Position numbers and translations under genes: made by a program. DNA of 64,000 nucleotides, taken from contig CM046298.1 in NCBI GenBank assembly GCA_025267735.1, positions 42,107,917 to 42,171,916 on the forward strand, in the 5' to 3' direction. Every line of letters starts with the position of its first letter. Within the stretch, counting starts at the first letter, position 1. The stretch comes from Mactra quadrangularis. Taxonomy: Eukaryota > Mollusca > Bivalvia > Venerida > Mactridae. The notes under the pieces are model-generated. The model saw nothing but the letters and a program-made list of their open reading frames with translations. It was not told the DNA's origin and ran no database searches. Positions 37,201-40,293 of this stretch are shown here, in pieces.

Positions 37201-37360
37201 GGGAGACGACTGGACCCACTTGTCTTCACCACAGACAGGCATGTGGGAAGGTCGCGTTAAGATGGCTGGTCTATATGGTTCTGGGGCAAAGGTCACATTA
37301 AATGCTAACTACGGAGGGGATCCAACTAGTTATGCTACATTAATGGAATACAGAGTCTAA
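1096..37360 (+). CDS. KY/hillarin-like two-module transglutaminase-like protein, 3' part of gene (13 exons)
   Basis: Joined exons: 1096-1236, 3523-3715, 5506-6174, 7248-7529, 22655-22941, 24278-24452, 25255-25343, 26562-26702, 27395-27686, 28850-29020, 31072-31245, 35332-35435, 36391-37360. All introns are GT-AG, all phases are compatible, and the frame stays open to TAA at 37358. The product is about 1,229 residues plus an unseen N-terminus. It carries two transglutaminase-like/KY modules in tandem, joined by a Pro-rich linker. Signature strings are HSWNAVYI followed by LVDSHWA in module 1 and LIDAHWA in module 2, plus GYAKG.DYRPG. In animals this family (KY, hillarin, LTD-1) is linked to muscle Z-disc or cortical cytoskeleton rather than proven cross-linking. 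No signal peptide or membrane segment is visible, so a cytoplasmic location is inferred. The weakest join is the 15-kb intron 7530-22654; two adjacent genes remain possible. Confidence 0.85.
1237..2504 (+). other. Intron sequence, mostly unique and AT-rich
   Basis: Apart from the MITE remnant at 1259-1320, a tRNA-like string sits at about 1524-1590 (GGTTTGAATCTC resembles a B box). No acceptor stem forms, so I do not call a tRNA. No exon is recognised. Confidence 0.5.
1259..1320. mobile_element. MITE fragment (one terminus)
   Basis: TCAACAGTCAAAGTTTGAAT with a nearby GTGGCTGAAT resembles the terminus of the TA-flanked MITE family at 15600 and 42912. No partner end is seen, so this is a degraded remnant. 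Confidence 0.4.
2505..2743 (+). mobile_element. Degraded SINE, family C
   Basis: It contains CTGATTGAGGAGTCGTAGGT, then GGTGGGGCATACTTT, a TAGCCTTTCCAGGAA block and a tail GTGTTGCTTAAGCGTTAAAT. This is the same order as the intact copies at 22981 and 45750. The tRNA 5' half is lost. Confidence 0.65.
2744..3138 (+). repeat. Interspersed repeat, copy 1 of 2
   Basis: About 390 bases starting ATCAAAGCACTGAGGGCACT. The sequence recurs inverted at 34937-35281 in a later intron of the same gene. Shared blocks include AAAAGTTATCATTCATGCAC and TTCCTATAGAACCAT. No termini or coding capacity were recognised, so its class is unknown. Confidence 0.65.
3523..3715 (+). CDS. Module 1 exon: transglutaminase-like core with His and Asp
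   Basis: Preceded by TTCACAG and followed by GTAAGT; enters phase 2, leaves phase 0. It encodes FAGLYCTVLTGFAKG, then DYRPGDKFKG, NHSWNAVYIDENWYLVDSHW and ATRYLISEKN. The His codon of NHSW (3614-3616) and the Asp codon of LVDSHW (3659-3661) are at the positions of the family's catalytic His and Asp. Reading past the donor meets a stop at 3728, so splicing is needed. The module 2 equivalent (27395-27686) is longer because it continues into sequence that here belongs to the next exon. Confidence 0.9.
3796..3993. repeat. Imperfect fold-back repeat in intron
   Basis: Left blocks TACCTTGTGGCCATAA and GGCCACAACAAGTTG face right blocks CAACTTGTTGTGTCC and TTATGGCAAGGTA. This looks like a decayed palindromic MITE; the boundaries are approximate. 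Confidence 0.45.
4465..4860. mobile_element. Non-autonomous DNA element, TIR GGGCGTGCTCGATTGG
   Basis: The 16-bp terminus at 4465-4480 is the exact reverse complement of 4845-4860 (CCAATCGAGCACGCCC). The interior is relatively GC-rich and has no ORF. The terminus resembles that of the element at 6526-6885. I suspect a PIF/Harbinger-like family, but no clear target duplication is visible. Confidence 0.75.
5139..5278. repeat. Palindromic hairpin element
   Basis: GTTTATTTCGGTGTAAGATT at the left matches, inverted, the sequence ending CTTACACTGAAATAAAC at the right. A second inner pair is TTTATTTCACGAGTGA / TCATGAGTGAAATAAA. It is a foldback MITE-like sequence in the intron, with no coding capacity. 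Confidence 0.65.
5506..6174 (+). CDS. Module 1 exon: end of transglutaminase-like domain and first KY Ig-like domain
   Basis: Preceded by ATACAG and followed by GTTAGT; phase 0 in and out, 223 residues. It begins VYEYDDFYFMTDPEQLIYSH, the end of the transglutaminase-like fold. It then runs through an Ig-like KY domain containing ELPLVKSYFFKCGM, SFGLQETRHNQASF and LRSPKSGSFYLTIFAQL. It opens a second Ig-like domain at AVPLPNCSDSNWGPG. In module 2 the same protein stretch is divided among five exons, so the exon-intron structure of the two modules has diverged. The WGPG motif is shared by both modules. Confidence 0.9.
6251..6525 (+). other. Intron start, low-complexity 'GTTTCAGTCATAA' sequence
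   Basis: A C-run (about 6242-6252) is followed by two loose direct repeats containing CTCAGTCATAACTTC / TTCAGTCATAATTTCC. It resembles the short tandem intronic repeats seen again at 23576 and 48625. No gene is seen. Confidence 0.4.
6526..6885. mobile_element. MITE, TIR GGGCGTGTTTGATTC
   Basis: The left end GGGCGTGTTTGATTC pairs with the right end GAATCAAACATGCTCC. Internal inverted CGGAGTACTC-type blocks are also present. It resembles the 4465-4860 element at its terminus. No ORF. It sits wholly inside an intron. Confidence 0.7.
7248..7529 (+). CDS. Module 1 exon: second KY Ig-like domain and start of linker
   Basis: Preceded by ATTGCAG and followed by GTAAGA; phase 0 in and out, 94 residues. 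It encodes EEDLERCITEADQGERVVVS, then LPMKGEYGLEVYGNDPAKDG and THVCQYFVHY. This closely parallels APGRGEFGLEIYANDPSTEG and FHVAQYMIEC in the final exon, and so defines the end of the second Ig-like domain. The last 30 residues are a polar linker (SRQRYTPDGGQASTNRGY). If the donor is not used, translation stops six codons later, so a shorter isoform ending here is possible. Confidence 0.88.
7530..8157 (+). other. Start of the 15-kb inter-module intron
   Basis: Mostly featureless AT-rich sequence. At about 7677-7704, TACAGTGCCCTCTGAAAGTT resembles the terminus of a Tc1/mariner-type element. I find no matching right end nearby, so it is a solo terminus. Confidence 0.4.
8158..8409. mobile_element. 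ATACCCCCGC repeat element
   Basis: A 10-bp inverted terminus, ATACCCCCGC at the left and GCGGGGGTAT at the right, encloses a GTCCGTCCGTC-rich tract and no ORF. This is a common style of bivalve dispersed repeat (from memory, unverified). Confidence 0.6.
8410..9245 (+). other. Intron sequence without recognised features
   Basis: AT-rich. No exon, tRNA or clear repeat was found on either strand. Confidence 0.4.
9246..9492 (+). mobile_element. tRNA-derived SINE, family B
   Basis: The head CCATAGCATAGTTGGTAGCA is followed by GGGTATGGGTTTAAAATCCC (B box-like). The body has TACCCTTCCATGAGACTTTG and GGTCCAGGAAAGCTAG, and the tail is GCCGTAAAATAACC plus an A-run. Other copies lie at 16365 (+), 44527 (-) and 57511 (-). 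Confidence 0.75.
9959..10338. mobile_element. hAT-like MITE, TIR CAGGG(C/A)T
   Basis: The left end CAGGGCTCAAATTTAA faces the right end AAATTCAATCCCTG. Both flanks carry imperfect ATTATTAT-type duplications, and the arms contain inverted AAAATGCGAGTG-type blocks. No ORF. Assignment to hAT is by terminus and probable 8-bp duplication only. Confidence 0.6.
10339..11021 (+). other. Intron sequence without recognised features
   Basis: AT-rich. Short open frames here have no recognisable similarity and biased composition. Nothing is supported. Confidence 0.4.
11022..11180 (+). mobile_element. SINE family C head fragment next to a MITE terminus fragment
   Basis: CCCCGGGCTAGCTCAGTTGG is the tRNA-like head of family C, but the body is missing. 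At 11140, CAGTCCAAATTTGAATAATT with GTGACTGAAT resembles the end of the 15600/42912 MITE family. Both pieces are incomplete. Confidence 0.5.
11723..12121 (+). mobile_element. CAATCT-ended MITE, arm 1 of inverted pair I
   Basis: It starts CAATCTGATTAAAACCCGAT and ends TGTTTACAGAGATTG, so both its own ends read CAATCT outward. It matches 12841-13237 in inverted orientation across blocks such as CGTCACGCAATTTGAAATGA and CTTGGTCTAAAAATAGAAAT. No ORF. Confidence 0.75.
12122..12840. other. Spacer between the inverted MITE pair I
   Basis: About 720 bases with no sequence shared with the other pair's spacer (18184-18371). It contains a small hairpin at 12425-12503. An 85-codon minus frame overlapping 12003-12260 runs through the MITE arm and is not credible. 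Confidence 0.45.
12425..12503. repeat. Small palindromic element
   Basis: GCGGATTTAGTGGAAAATGG with TCGTAA pairs with TTACGACTGTTTTGCACTAAACCCGC (left/right arms of about 28 bases). The same family recurs at 41819-41881. Confidence 0.6.
12841..13237 (-). mobile_element. CAATCT-ended MITE, arm 2 of inverted pair I
   Basis: Reverse-complement counterpart of 11723-12121, ending TTTAATCAGATTG. Together they could fold into a hairpin with stems of about 400 bp and a 720-base loop. Confidence 0.75.
13238..14605 (+). other. Intron sequence upstream of candidate alternative first exon
   Basis: At 13425, CAGTCAGGTCTCAATATAAC resembles a pogo/Tigger-type terminus with no partner. At 14157-14169, TGACCTTTAACCT differs by one base from a DR1 nuclear-receptor element, and further GACCTTTGA motifs follow to about 14205. 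If the 14606 exon is a real first exon, this stretch would contain its promoter; no TATA position can be fixed. Confidence 0.35.
14606..14659 (+). CDS. Candidate alternative first coding exon (18 codons)
   Basis: ATG at 14606 in the context CATAATGG opens an 18-codon frame MAARGLEITFDPRTNLTK that ends exactly at AAG|GTAAAC, a good donor in phase 0. The next downstream exon of the gene (22655) also begins in phase 0, so MAARGLEITFDPRTNLTK|VTAGLAS would be an intact N-terminus for a protein with module 2 only. The composition is balanced and non-repetitive, unlike the surrounding AT-rich sequence. It was found by reading, not by homology, and could be chance. Confidence 0.5.
14660..15599 (+). 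other. Intron sequence without recognised features
   Basis: AT-rich, with no exon or clear repeat on either strand. Confidence 0.35.
15600..15842. mobile_element. TA-flanked MITE (243 bp), copy 1
   Basis: The ends contain TTCTCAATTGTCAAAGCTTG and, inverted, CAAAACATGAATAATTT-type sequence finishing GACAGTTGAGAAAAAACAAA. TA lies on both sides. The interior is nearly identical in order to 42912-43156 (CACACTTTCGGAAACTCATG in both). No ORF; Tc1/mariner-like by TA duplication. Confidence 0.8.
16176..16340. mobile_element. TA-flanked MITE, shorter copy
   Basis: The left end GTCCATCTTTTCTCAACTGT and the right end with GAAATTATTCATGTACGTCA belong to the family at 15600. The interior is shorter and different. 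The right boundary is approximate. Confidence 0.6.
16365..16505 (+). mobile_element. SINE family B, 5'-truncated
   Basis: It retains GATATGGAGAAGTTGCCAAC, GGAAGGATAGGTGAGTACTT and GGGTCCAGGAAAGCTAGGTC from the SINE body; the tRNA head is missing. 5' truncation fits target-primed reverse transcription. Confidence 0.7.
16571..16882. mobile_element. hAT-like MITE with GGATCCGCCCCTG end
   Basis: The right end GGATCCGCCCCTG and the degenerate left end GGACGGTTCCTG are flanked by TATGTCAT / TTTGTCAT (7 of 8 bases). It contains a G-run of about 20 and repeated AAAGTTCGGACCCCCC blocks. A related copy in opposite orientation lies at 32075-32359. Confidence 0.7.
16883..17826 (+). other. Intron sequence without recognised features
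   Basis: AT-rich. A tandem pair GTAAAGTGATACTCTT sits at about 17008-17040. No exon is recognised; the minus open frame at 17191-17409 has no family signature. Confidence 0.35.
17827..18183 (+). mobile_element. CAATCT-ended MITE, arm 1 of inverted pair II
   Basis: It starts CAATCTGATTAAAACCCGAT and ends CTGTTTACAGAGATTG. It is homologous to 11723-12121, with a deletion where that copy has the CACCTG/CATGACG segment. Confidence 0.75.
18372..18706 (-). mobile_element. CAATCT-ended MITE, arm 2 of inverted pair II
   Basis: Inverted counterpart of 17827-18183, ending TTTTAATCAGATTG, with shared blocks such as CATCTAGACGAAACACTATA. It is separated from arm 1 by 188 bases that are unrelated to the spacer of pair I. 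Confidence 0.7.
18707..19757 (+). other. Intron sequence with GA microsatellite
   Basis: A short AGAGAGAGACAGAGAGAC-type microsatellite occupies about 19023-19055. The rest is AT-rich without recognised exons. The open frames at 19096-19473 are Phe/Ile/Tyr-rich, as expected of chance AT-rich frames. Confidence 0.4.
19758..19880 (+). CDS. Candidate alternative first coding exon, acidic Ser/Asp-rich (41 codons)
   Basis: ATG at 19758 (ACAATGG context) opens MEGDNKVIKDKDNKSESEST and continues as a Ser/Asp/Glu-rich acidic tail ending KVKTEE, exactly at GAG|GTATAT, a phase-0 donor. Joined to the 22655 exon it would give a second, acidic N-terminus for the module-2 protein. The segment is free of stops and compositionally unlike the flanking chance frames. 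No 5' acceptor in a compatible phase precedes the ATG, so an initiating exon is the better model than an internal one. Evidence is structural only. Confidence 0.45.
20095..20333 (+). mobile_element. tRNA-derived SINE, family A
   Basis: The head GCCGTGGCGTAGTGGTTAGC to GGTCACGGCA has a paired acceptor stem. The body contains GTGTCCAGGAAACCTATAGG and the tail GTGTTGAATGCGACGTTTAA, ending in an A/C-rich run. It is closely similar to 461-678. Confidence 0.8.
20639..20780. repeat. 27-bp minisatellite, 5 copies
   Basis: The unit AAAGGTATCATATGTCATGT plus ACAATGT is repeated five times with few changes; the last units carry AACT insertions. Because the unit length is a multiple of three, it creates a spurious 70-codon frame with a VSYVMYNVK repeat. 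Confidence 0.85.
20781..22654 (+). other. End of inter-module intron
   Basis: AT-rich. Near 21360-21420, GAGTATTGGAGTACTCGG resembles the interior of the 6526 MITE. Nothing else is identified, and no exon can be supported before 22655. Confidence 0.35.
22655..22941 (+). CDS. Pro-rich linker exon 1 with LPPPPP motif
   Basis: Preceded by TATTACAG and followed by GTAATA; enters phase 0 and leaves phase 2. It encodes VTAGLASTYIGGKK, GGDDFDDLPPPPPELL, QYLYGAAPQQGVYANVAPG and VVTYHPGKGT. The acidic-flanked DDLPPPPPE resembles class I EVH1 ligands of Ena/VASP proteins (F/LPPPP with acidic flanks), which would fit a cytoskeletal partner. This is inference from a short motif. The whole segment looks disordered. 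It can follow module 1 (7529), or either candidate first exon, all in phase 0. Confidence 0.82.
22981..23283 (+). mobile_element. tRNA-derived SINE, family C
   Basis: A degenerate tRNA head is followed by GGTTCGATTCCCAGACGGGG (B box), GCATACTTTCGTGGAG, AATTATGTAGGGCAGTTGTT, and the tail GCGTTAAACCCAACAAAACA with a CAAA repeat. It lies in the intron right after the linker exon. Confidence 0.8.
23522..24035. repeat. Tandem repeat of about 135-145 bp, three copies, inside a dispersed repeat
   Basis: Copies begin near 23576, 23708 and 23852 with GTTTCCGGAGCATAACTTAG-like sequence. Each continues with CCACAATATTCAAACTTCAT and TGATTTTGGGGTCACAAGGT. TTTCGGGCAT occurs just before and just after the array. 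Non-coding; this style of repeat is common in bivalves (from memory). Confidence 0.7.
24278..24452 (+). CDS. Pro-rich linker exon 2 and start of module 2
   Basis: Preceded by GTTGCAG and followed by GTATGT; enters phase 2 and leaves phase 0. It encodes NIGQEPPAPPPTFKLIPVK, then HGPPPKPQ and LETIDRQVLHTVDDHAIQ. The last stretch resembles the helix that precedes the transglutaminase-like domain in KY/hillarin proteins (D.HAL-type). Confidence 0.82.
25073..25201. repeat. Near-perfect palindrome next to an exon
   Basis: The left arm ACAGTCAGTTACTGACCGGA through ATACCGGGTCAGT is repeated inverted on the right and ends GTAACTGACTGT. The arms are about 55 bp around a short loop (CTCGAGCTACGCTCTCACCC). 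It ends only 53 bases before the acceptor of exon 25255-25343. A foldback MITE is likely. Confidence 0.85.
25255..25343 (+). CDS. Module 2 exon: N-terminal helix of transglutaminase-like domain
   Basis: Preceded by CTACTACAG and followed by GTTAGA; enters phase 0 and leaves phase 2. It encodes VSKSDHGSVRDLVWDLIF, then SKNITNEIEKCR. Its tail runs into VIFRW of the next exon, matching the ...EKARAIFRW pattern of the family. The equivalent module 1 exon lies upstream of the window. Confidence 0.82.
25344..26097 (+). other. Intron sequence without recognised features
   Basis: A loose direct repeat (ACCTCTGCAGAACAGC / ACTTCTGCAGAACTGC) occurs near 25378-25486. Otherwise nothing is supported. Confidence 0.35.
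26098..26304 (-). mobile_element. tRNA-derived SINE, family D
   Basis: On the minus strand it begins near GGGCGTGGCCTAGTAGTGAT (tRNA-like head), continues through TAGGTTCGAATCACATCC, and ends near 26098 (TTTTAGCTCGATTGTGAAAC on the plus strand). A second copy lies at 44100-44310. Confidence 0.7.
26562..26702 (+). CDS. Module 2 exon: start of transglutaminase-like core
   Basis: Preceded by CTTTCAG and followed by GTAAGT; 141 bases, phase 2 in and out, exactly as exon 1096-1236. It encodes VIFRWLATKNLKEMSFESVQ, then GSPEEVLMGL and GKTTYAMVFDTMC. The position of the family's nucleophile again lacks Cys: a gapless alignment places Lys there, 23 residues before the Gly of SGYAKG. Confidence 0.88.
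26703..27394 (+). other. Intron of module 2
   Basis: AT-rich intron ending in TTTTTTCAG. No repeat or exon is recognised on either strand. Confidence 0.4.
27395..27686 (+). CDS. Module 2 exon: transglutaminase-like core with His and Asp
   Basis: Enters phase 2 and leaves phase 0 (CAG|GTAAGT). It encodes YAGLHSKIISGYAKG, ADYRPGQKFQPGSNQHSWN, AVYIYGTWCLIDAHWAAR, then DEYFFLTEPAQLIFTHFPDD and SKWQLLERQ. The His codon is at 27486-27488 and the Asp codon at 27531-27533. It corresponds to exon 3523-3715 plus the beginning of 5506-6174, with an insert IGKQATTEEFHYQL that is absent from module 1. Confidence 0.92.
27758..27937. mobile_element. hAT-like MITE (180 bp) with 8-bp target duplication
   Basis: The left end CAGGGACCAGGAAGTT and right end AATTTCCTGGTCCCTG form terminal inverted repeats. 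The element is flanked on both sides by CTAAAGAC (27750-27757 and 27938-27945), which fits the hAT target preference nTnnnnAn. It lies 71 bases after the donor of exon 27395-27686. No ORF. Confidence 0.85.
27946..28849 (+). other. Intron of module 2 without recognised features
   Basis: Short open frames at 28197-28579 show no family signature, and no repeat is recognised. The intron ends ATGTTACAG. Confidence 0.4.
28850..29020 (+). CDS. Module 2 exon: first half of first Ig-like domain
   Basis: Preceded by GTTACAG and followed by GTAGGT; 57 codons in phase 0. It encodes VTLEEFENMPHMKPQFFKYG, then LEFVSHRTAVVFGRGEINIR and VVAFNFTIQ. It is paralogous to LTLQEFEELPLVKSYFFKCG in module 1, where no intron interrupts. 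The frame stays open for 111 codons beyond the donor, into the adjacent minisatellite. Confidence 0.88.
29073..30307. repeat. 36-bp intronic minisatellite, about 34 copies
   Basis: The unit is CCCTTTAAAATCGGGATACA plus CATCCATGTGTAATTA, repeated with small changes. Variants (ATTG, TCTG, ACAGG, ATGGG) recur in blocks: the order seen at 29100-29350 returns at about 29370-29640, which points to multi-unit duplication. Each unit has the short palindrome ACACATCCATGTGT. The length is a multiple of three, so peptide repeats like YPLKSGYTSMCN appear in chance frames. Confidence 0.95.
30308..31071 (+). other. Intron remainder after the minisatellite
   Basis: No exon or repeat is recognised. A TTATTTCAG at 30306-30314 looks like a spare acceptor but is not needed for the frame. 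Confidence 0.4.
31072..31245 (+). CDS. Module 2 exon: second half of first Ig-like domain
   Basis: Preceded by TTTTTAG and followed by GTGAGT; 58 codons in phase 0. It encodes FENGDEEYKGVKLNRYGMQE, then GVASFRLRLPQKGSYILYVY and AKEDTPENKDNVYAQ. It parallels AENGDEMFQGHKLKSFGLQE in module 1, which lies inside a single exon there. Confidence 0.88.
31246..31802 (+). other. Intron sequence without recognised features
   Basis: AT-rich, with no clear repeat or exon. Confidence 0.35.
31803..33288. mobile_element. Pogo/Tigger-like non-autonomous element (about 1.5 kb)
   Basis: The left end is CAGTAAAATTCCGCTAATAA and the right end, read inverted, is CAGTAGAGTCTCACCTAACG; each is flanked by TA. Repeated GGTCTTAATAGCGA and GGTCTTATTATCGGACC motifs lie near both ends. 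Termini of this form with TA duplications are typical of pogo/Tigger. No transposase frame remains. A second MITE is nested at 32075-32359. Confidence 0.7.
32075..32359. mobile_element. hAT-like MITE nested in the pogo-like element
   Basis: It starts CAGGGGCAGATCCAGAATTT and ends TAGATCTGCCTATG, with G- and C-runs next to the ends. It shares AACCACAACCACATTATACA and AAAACTACATAACCATTAAA with 16571-16882 in inverted orientation. The target duplication is unclear. Confidence 0.65.
33289..33652 (+). other. Intron sequence without recognised features
   Basis: AT-rich. Nothing supported. Confidence 0.35.
33653..34050. mobile_element. MITE with 30-bp inverted ends
   Basis: The left end TATAGTCCAACAGAATTAAC plus CTGAGCTTGA is matched perfectly inverted at the right end (…GTTAATTCTGTTGGACTATA). 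About 400 bp, no ORF; the TA at the ends suggests a Tc1/mariner-type duplication. Confidence 0.8.
34937..35281 (-). repeat. Interspersed repeat, copy 2 (inverted)
   Basis: Reverse complement of 2744-3138. Shared sequence includes GTGCATGAATGATAACTTTT and TTCTATAGGAAAGTTTAAAG. The two copies sit in different introns of one gene, 32 kb apart, in opposite orientation. Confidence 0.65.
35332..35435 (+). CDS. Module 2 exon: domain junction with WGPG motif
   Basis: Preceded by TTTGTAG and followed by GTTGGT; enters phase 0 and leaves phase 2. It encodes VCEYKIVQEEVNSPEPEPFP, then PCAYLNWGPGAAFFR. NWGPG matches SNWGPG in module 1 and marks the start of the second Ig-like domain. Confidence 0.85.
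35436..36068 (+). other. Intron of module 2
   Basis: No recognised element in 35436-36068. The open frame starting 35848 continues into the MITE at 36069 and is therefore not credible as a gene. Confidence 0.4.
36069..36312. mobile_element. MITE 'AGTGGTGCTTTTCACAAAA', copy 1
   Basis: The left end AGTGGTGCTTTTCACAAAAA and the right end TTTTTGTGAGAAGCACCACT are inverted repeats. Copies at 38531-38772 (inverted relative to this one) and 43618-43856 share the ends and the interior. It ends 78 bases before the last exon. Confidence 0.85.
36391..37360 (+). CDS. Last exon: Ig-like domains 2-4 of module 2 and stop codon
   Basis: Preceded by TTTTTTCCAG; enters phase 2 and ends at TAA 37358-37360 (323 codons). 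It completes the second Ig-like domain (YGLATYQQTATVLTRDGKAE … APGRGEFGLEIYANDP). It then encodes a third (AVPLPKLPGGYLGAQPKFNE … TLPAVGFYKLQLYSIPASD) and a fourth C-terminal segment (VYPFPKQYAQWKEGCFMETP … ATLMEYRV). The third and fourth have no counterpart in module 1, so module 2 carries the family's full C-terminal region. The long uninterrupted exon contrasts with the four short exons before it. Confidence 0.93.
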
Positions 37361-38530
37361 ATTGTTTAAGCTTTTTGAATTTAGGATTATAAAATTTCTG
37401 AAGACATTTACGACAATTATTTCTTACTATATATTGTGTCATTGACAATATTTTGTATACATTGCATATAATGTAAACATATTATCTGCTTGATTGTAGC
37501 TGCACATCATAATATAACGAAACATTTTCCATAACATTCTCTAATAAAACCTTATAGCTTTTATATTACTGAATCTAGAAGACATGGCAGTGGAACTTTC
37601 TCTTGAAATATGAAAATACATGAACAAACTTTATAATGTGATTACTAATAAAACATTTAAAGTTGAAACTCCTTGGATAAATATCTTGAGAAGAGGAGAA
37701 AAGCCTGGATCCAATAAGCTGCAAGTTTTACCATACCATAGAAAGGAACTTTTGAACAATACTTGAAGACAAAAGTTTCATGCTTATTGAATAAACTGTT
37801 GCAGTGAAGACAATATGGACTCTTTATTGACATGTTTTCTAATAAACTTGCTATAGAGACTTCCAGTGTATAAAATAGCTATTTTAGAAAAAGGACATTA
37901 AAAGATATATTGACTGTTGTGTTTTATCTTGTATAGTCTCAGTGCATCTATACAGAAATACATAGAAAGGCAAGCTGTTTAAATTTGTGTCATATTTTTA
38001 TTTTCTATAATACAAAATAATTACAATATGTTATTTGTAATGTTTATCTCTTTACTTAATTTTATTTTTTCTATTACAATATAAGTCTAAAATAATTCTT
38101 TGTGCTTCCACAAAAAACAAGACCCTTAAATGAAACCTTTTTTAAAATTATCATTTTAACCTTCTTGCCAGGCTGTTATTTTTCTATACAAGTTTGACAT
38201 AAAAAAGGATACCTAACTAAAGTGGGGATCATATGAAGTGAAAACCTTATTATTCCTTATTTTGACTCGTATTGTTTGAATCTGCAATTCTTTATATCAA
38301 TTGTTACTATTAAGTGAGATAGGGCTCTTTATTAAGTATTGAATTAAGTATATTATTTAGCTATTGATAATAAAGTACACTTCATATGAATTTTACCAAC
38401 AATGCCTCTGTTCTTGGACATCATTGTTGTAGTTTGATTTATGTATGTAGTAATTTAGTTTAGTTATAATACATTGTAGTTTCTATTTTCACATATTGCT
38501 TTCTTAAAACTTTACATTCATCATAGATCA
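37361..38530 (+). other. 3' UTR and downstream sequence
   Basis: AATAAA signals occur at 37543, 37647, 37790, 37841 and 38369; which is used cannot be told from sequence. The first would give a 3' UTR of about 200 bases. No other gene is seen. Confidence 0.55.
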
Positions 38531-38772
38531 GGGATGCTTTTCACAAAAATTCTTAGGAAAAAAAATCTTCGTAAGTCAGTTTCTTATAATTAGCACTTCA
38601 AAGTCAGACGGATAATAAGCATAACTATGATATATTCAAAAGGTATACACAATTGTAACAAAATTCTATAATATTTAGAATTGATAAGCCAAAAAATGAG
38701 CATATTATTAACGTTTCTTGCTTTTGACTTTAGAAGATTTTTTTCGTAAGAATTTTTGTGAAAAGCACCACT
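38531..38772. mobile_element. MITE 'AGTGGTGCTTTTCACAAAA', copy 2
   Basis: It contains TGCTTTTCACAAAAATTCTT and ends AATTTTTGTGAAAAGCACCA. It shares GCACTTCAAAGTCAGACGGA with copy 1 in inverted form. Confidence 0.8.
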
Positions 38773-38994
38773 GTTTTTATACTGTCACAAATAAAATTTG
38801 AGAGAGTATAAGTATAGTAGTGAACTTGATGGTTAATCCATCTGTAGGTCTGTTATGGTTTTCTAGATGATGGCAATGGTTTAAAAAAGATTGGTATATA
38901 AATAAAATGTCATCAAATATTGGTGAAGTTTGACTCTAAACTCTAGGTTTAAATCATTATTGTCGATTGAATTAATAGTATCATCAAATGTTTT

Positions 38995-39049
38995 CGGCGC
39001 CATATGACCTTTTTGTGTTGGTGCGCCGTAAAACCCAAACAAACAAACT
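38995..39049 (+). mobile_element. SINE 3' tail fragment
   Basis: CGGCGCCATATGACCTTTTT, then GTGCGCCGTAAAACCCAAAC and a CAAA repeat. It is the tail of a SINE with the rest missing. Confidence 0.5.
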
Positions 39050-40293
39050 CTAGGTCATGAAGACAACCATGATTACTGTTGTTAGTCTTCATTATCAACT
39101 TCAATGTTTGTTTGAAATGTTGTTGTTATTTTAGAAAACTATTACATTTGTATTACTTCTTTAACGATGCATATTGTGCAATTTTTACATCAGAATATTT
39201 TTCATTCATAATTAAATTTGTTAATGAATATTTATATTTTTTATTGATTGATATTCTGCAATATTGATATTTGTTTTGATATTTGTTTAACTTTGTTTAC
39301 TTCACAGTAATAGCCGAGCTATATGATGTTTGATATTGACTTCGAGGCATTATCATCTTTATGTGTGTTAAGATACAGTTGATATTGTTCATTTTACATT
39401 TTCTTAATTAGATTCATATTTTTACTGATCAAATGATTAAGTGTATCTGCTCTCAGACTTTTTATCTAATGAAAAGAACATTCACATGTTGTAATTACAA
39501 TAACTATATTAGATTTAAAATTTCATGGTATGACAAAATATGAACAAAAATCATTTAAACTCTAAATGGAAAGAATCTGTTAGGACAGAGACATTGATAC
39601 CAGTACCTATGTCTTTGGAATAGACTAGTTGTATGGAAATTTTACTTAACTATAGACAGTGTTTCTGAATCTCTACATTTCATCAAGGATTAGAGCATCT
39701 TATGTAAATATGACTATTATGTACTTTATTCGTGTAACATTCTGTGAAATTAACACTAACTGTTGTTAAGGGCAACGAGTTTGTAGTTGAGACACTCAAA
39801 AATGTCCTTAAGTTAAATACTAACAACTTAATTAATTCTGTAGAACAGACCCTTATTAACAAACTGTTGTTAGATCATGTGTTCTATCGTATAATTATTC
39901 ACTGTATTTTCATTGTTAGTTAGTTAATGTCTCGTCTTAGTTATTATCATACTTTAAACAGATATGTGACGTCCTTGTTTTCTTTTTTCTATGCATAAAC
40001 TATTGCCTTGATACTTCTATTCAATTTGTTTTACTCTTTTTTCTAATTAGATCTTTGTACACCTTAAATTTGAAACATTATTACACATTTAGCATTGAAA
40101 TAGTTTTAACTCTTTAAAGGCTGGGCTCCAGTGTTGTATCTTGATGATTTATAATGGTATTTAATCCAGAAAATAGTTTAGTTAATATACAGCATTGTAA
40201 CAAACAATTTTAATCCTCAAACCCTCTTACATGATTGAGTGATAAATGTGAATGACTTGAAATCATTGTAACCTCTCACTTATAAAGGATCAA
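39050..40293. other. Intergenic sequence without recognised features
   Basis: AT-rich. Open frames such as 39079-39267 are Phe/Tyr-rich chance frames. No gene is supported. Confidence 0.4.

Noticed and set aside
36704..37296. Minus-strand and +2/+3 frames over the last exon
   Set aside because: Shadows of the long coding exon 36391-37360, which has clear domain similarity and correct splice phase.
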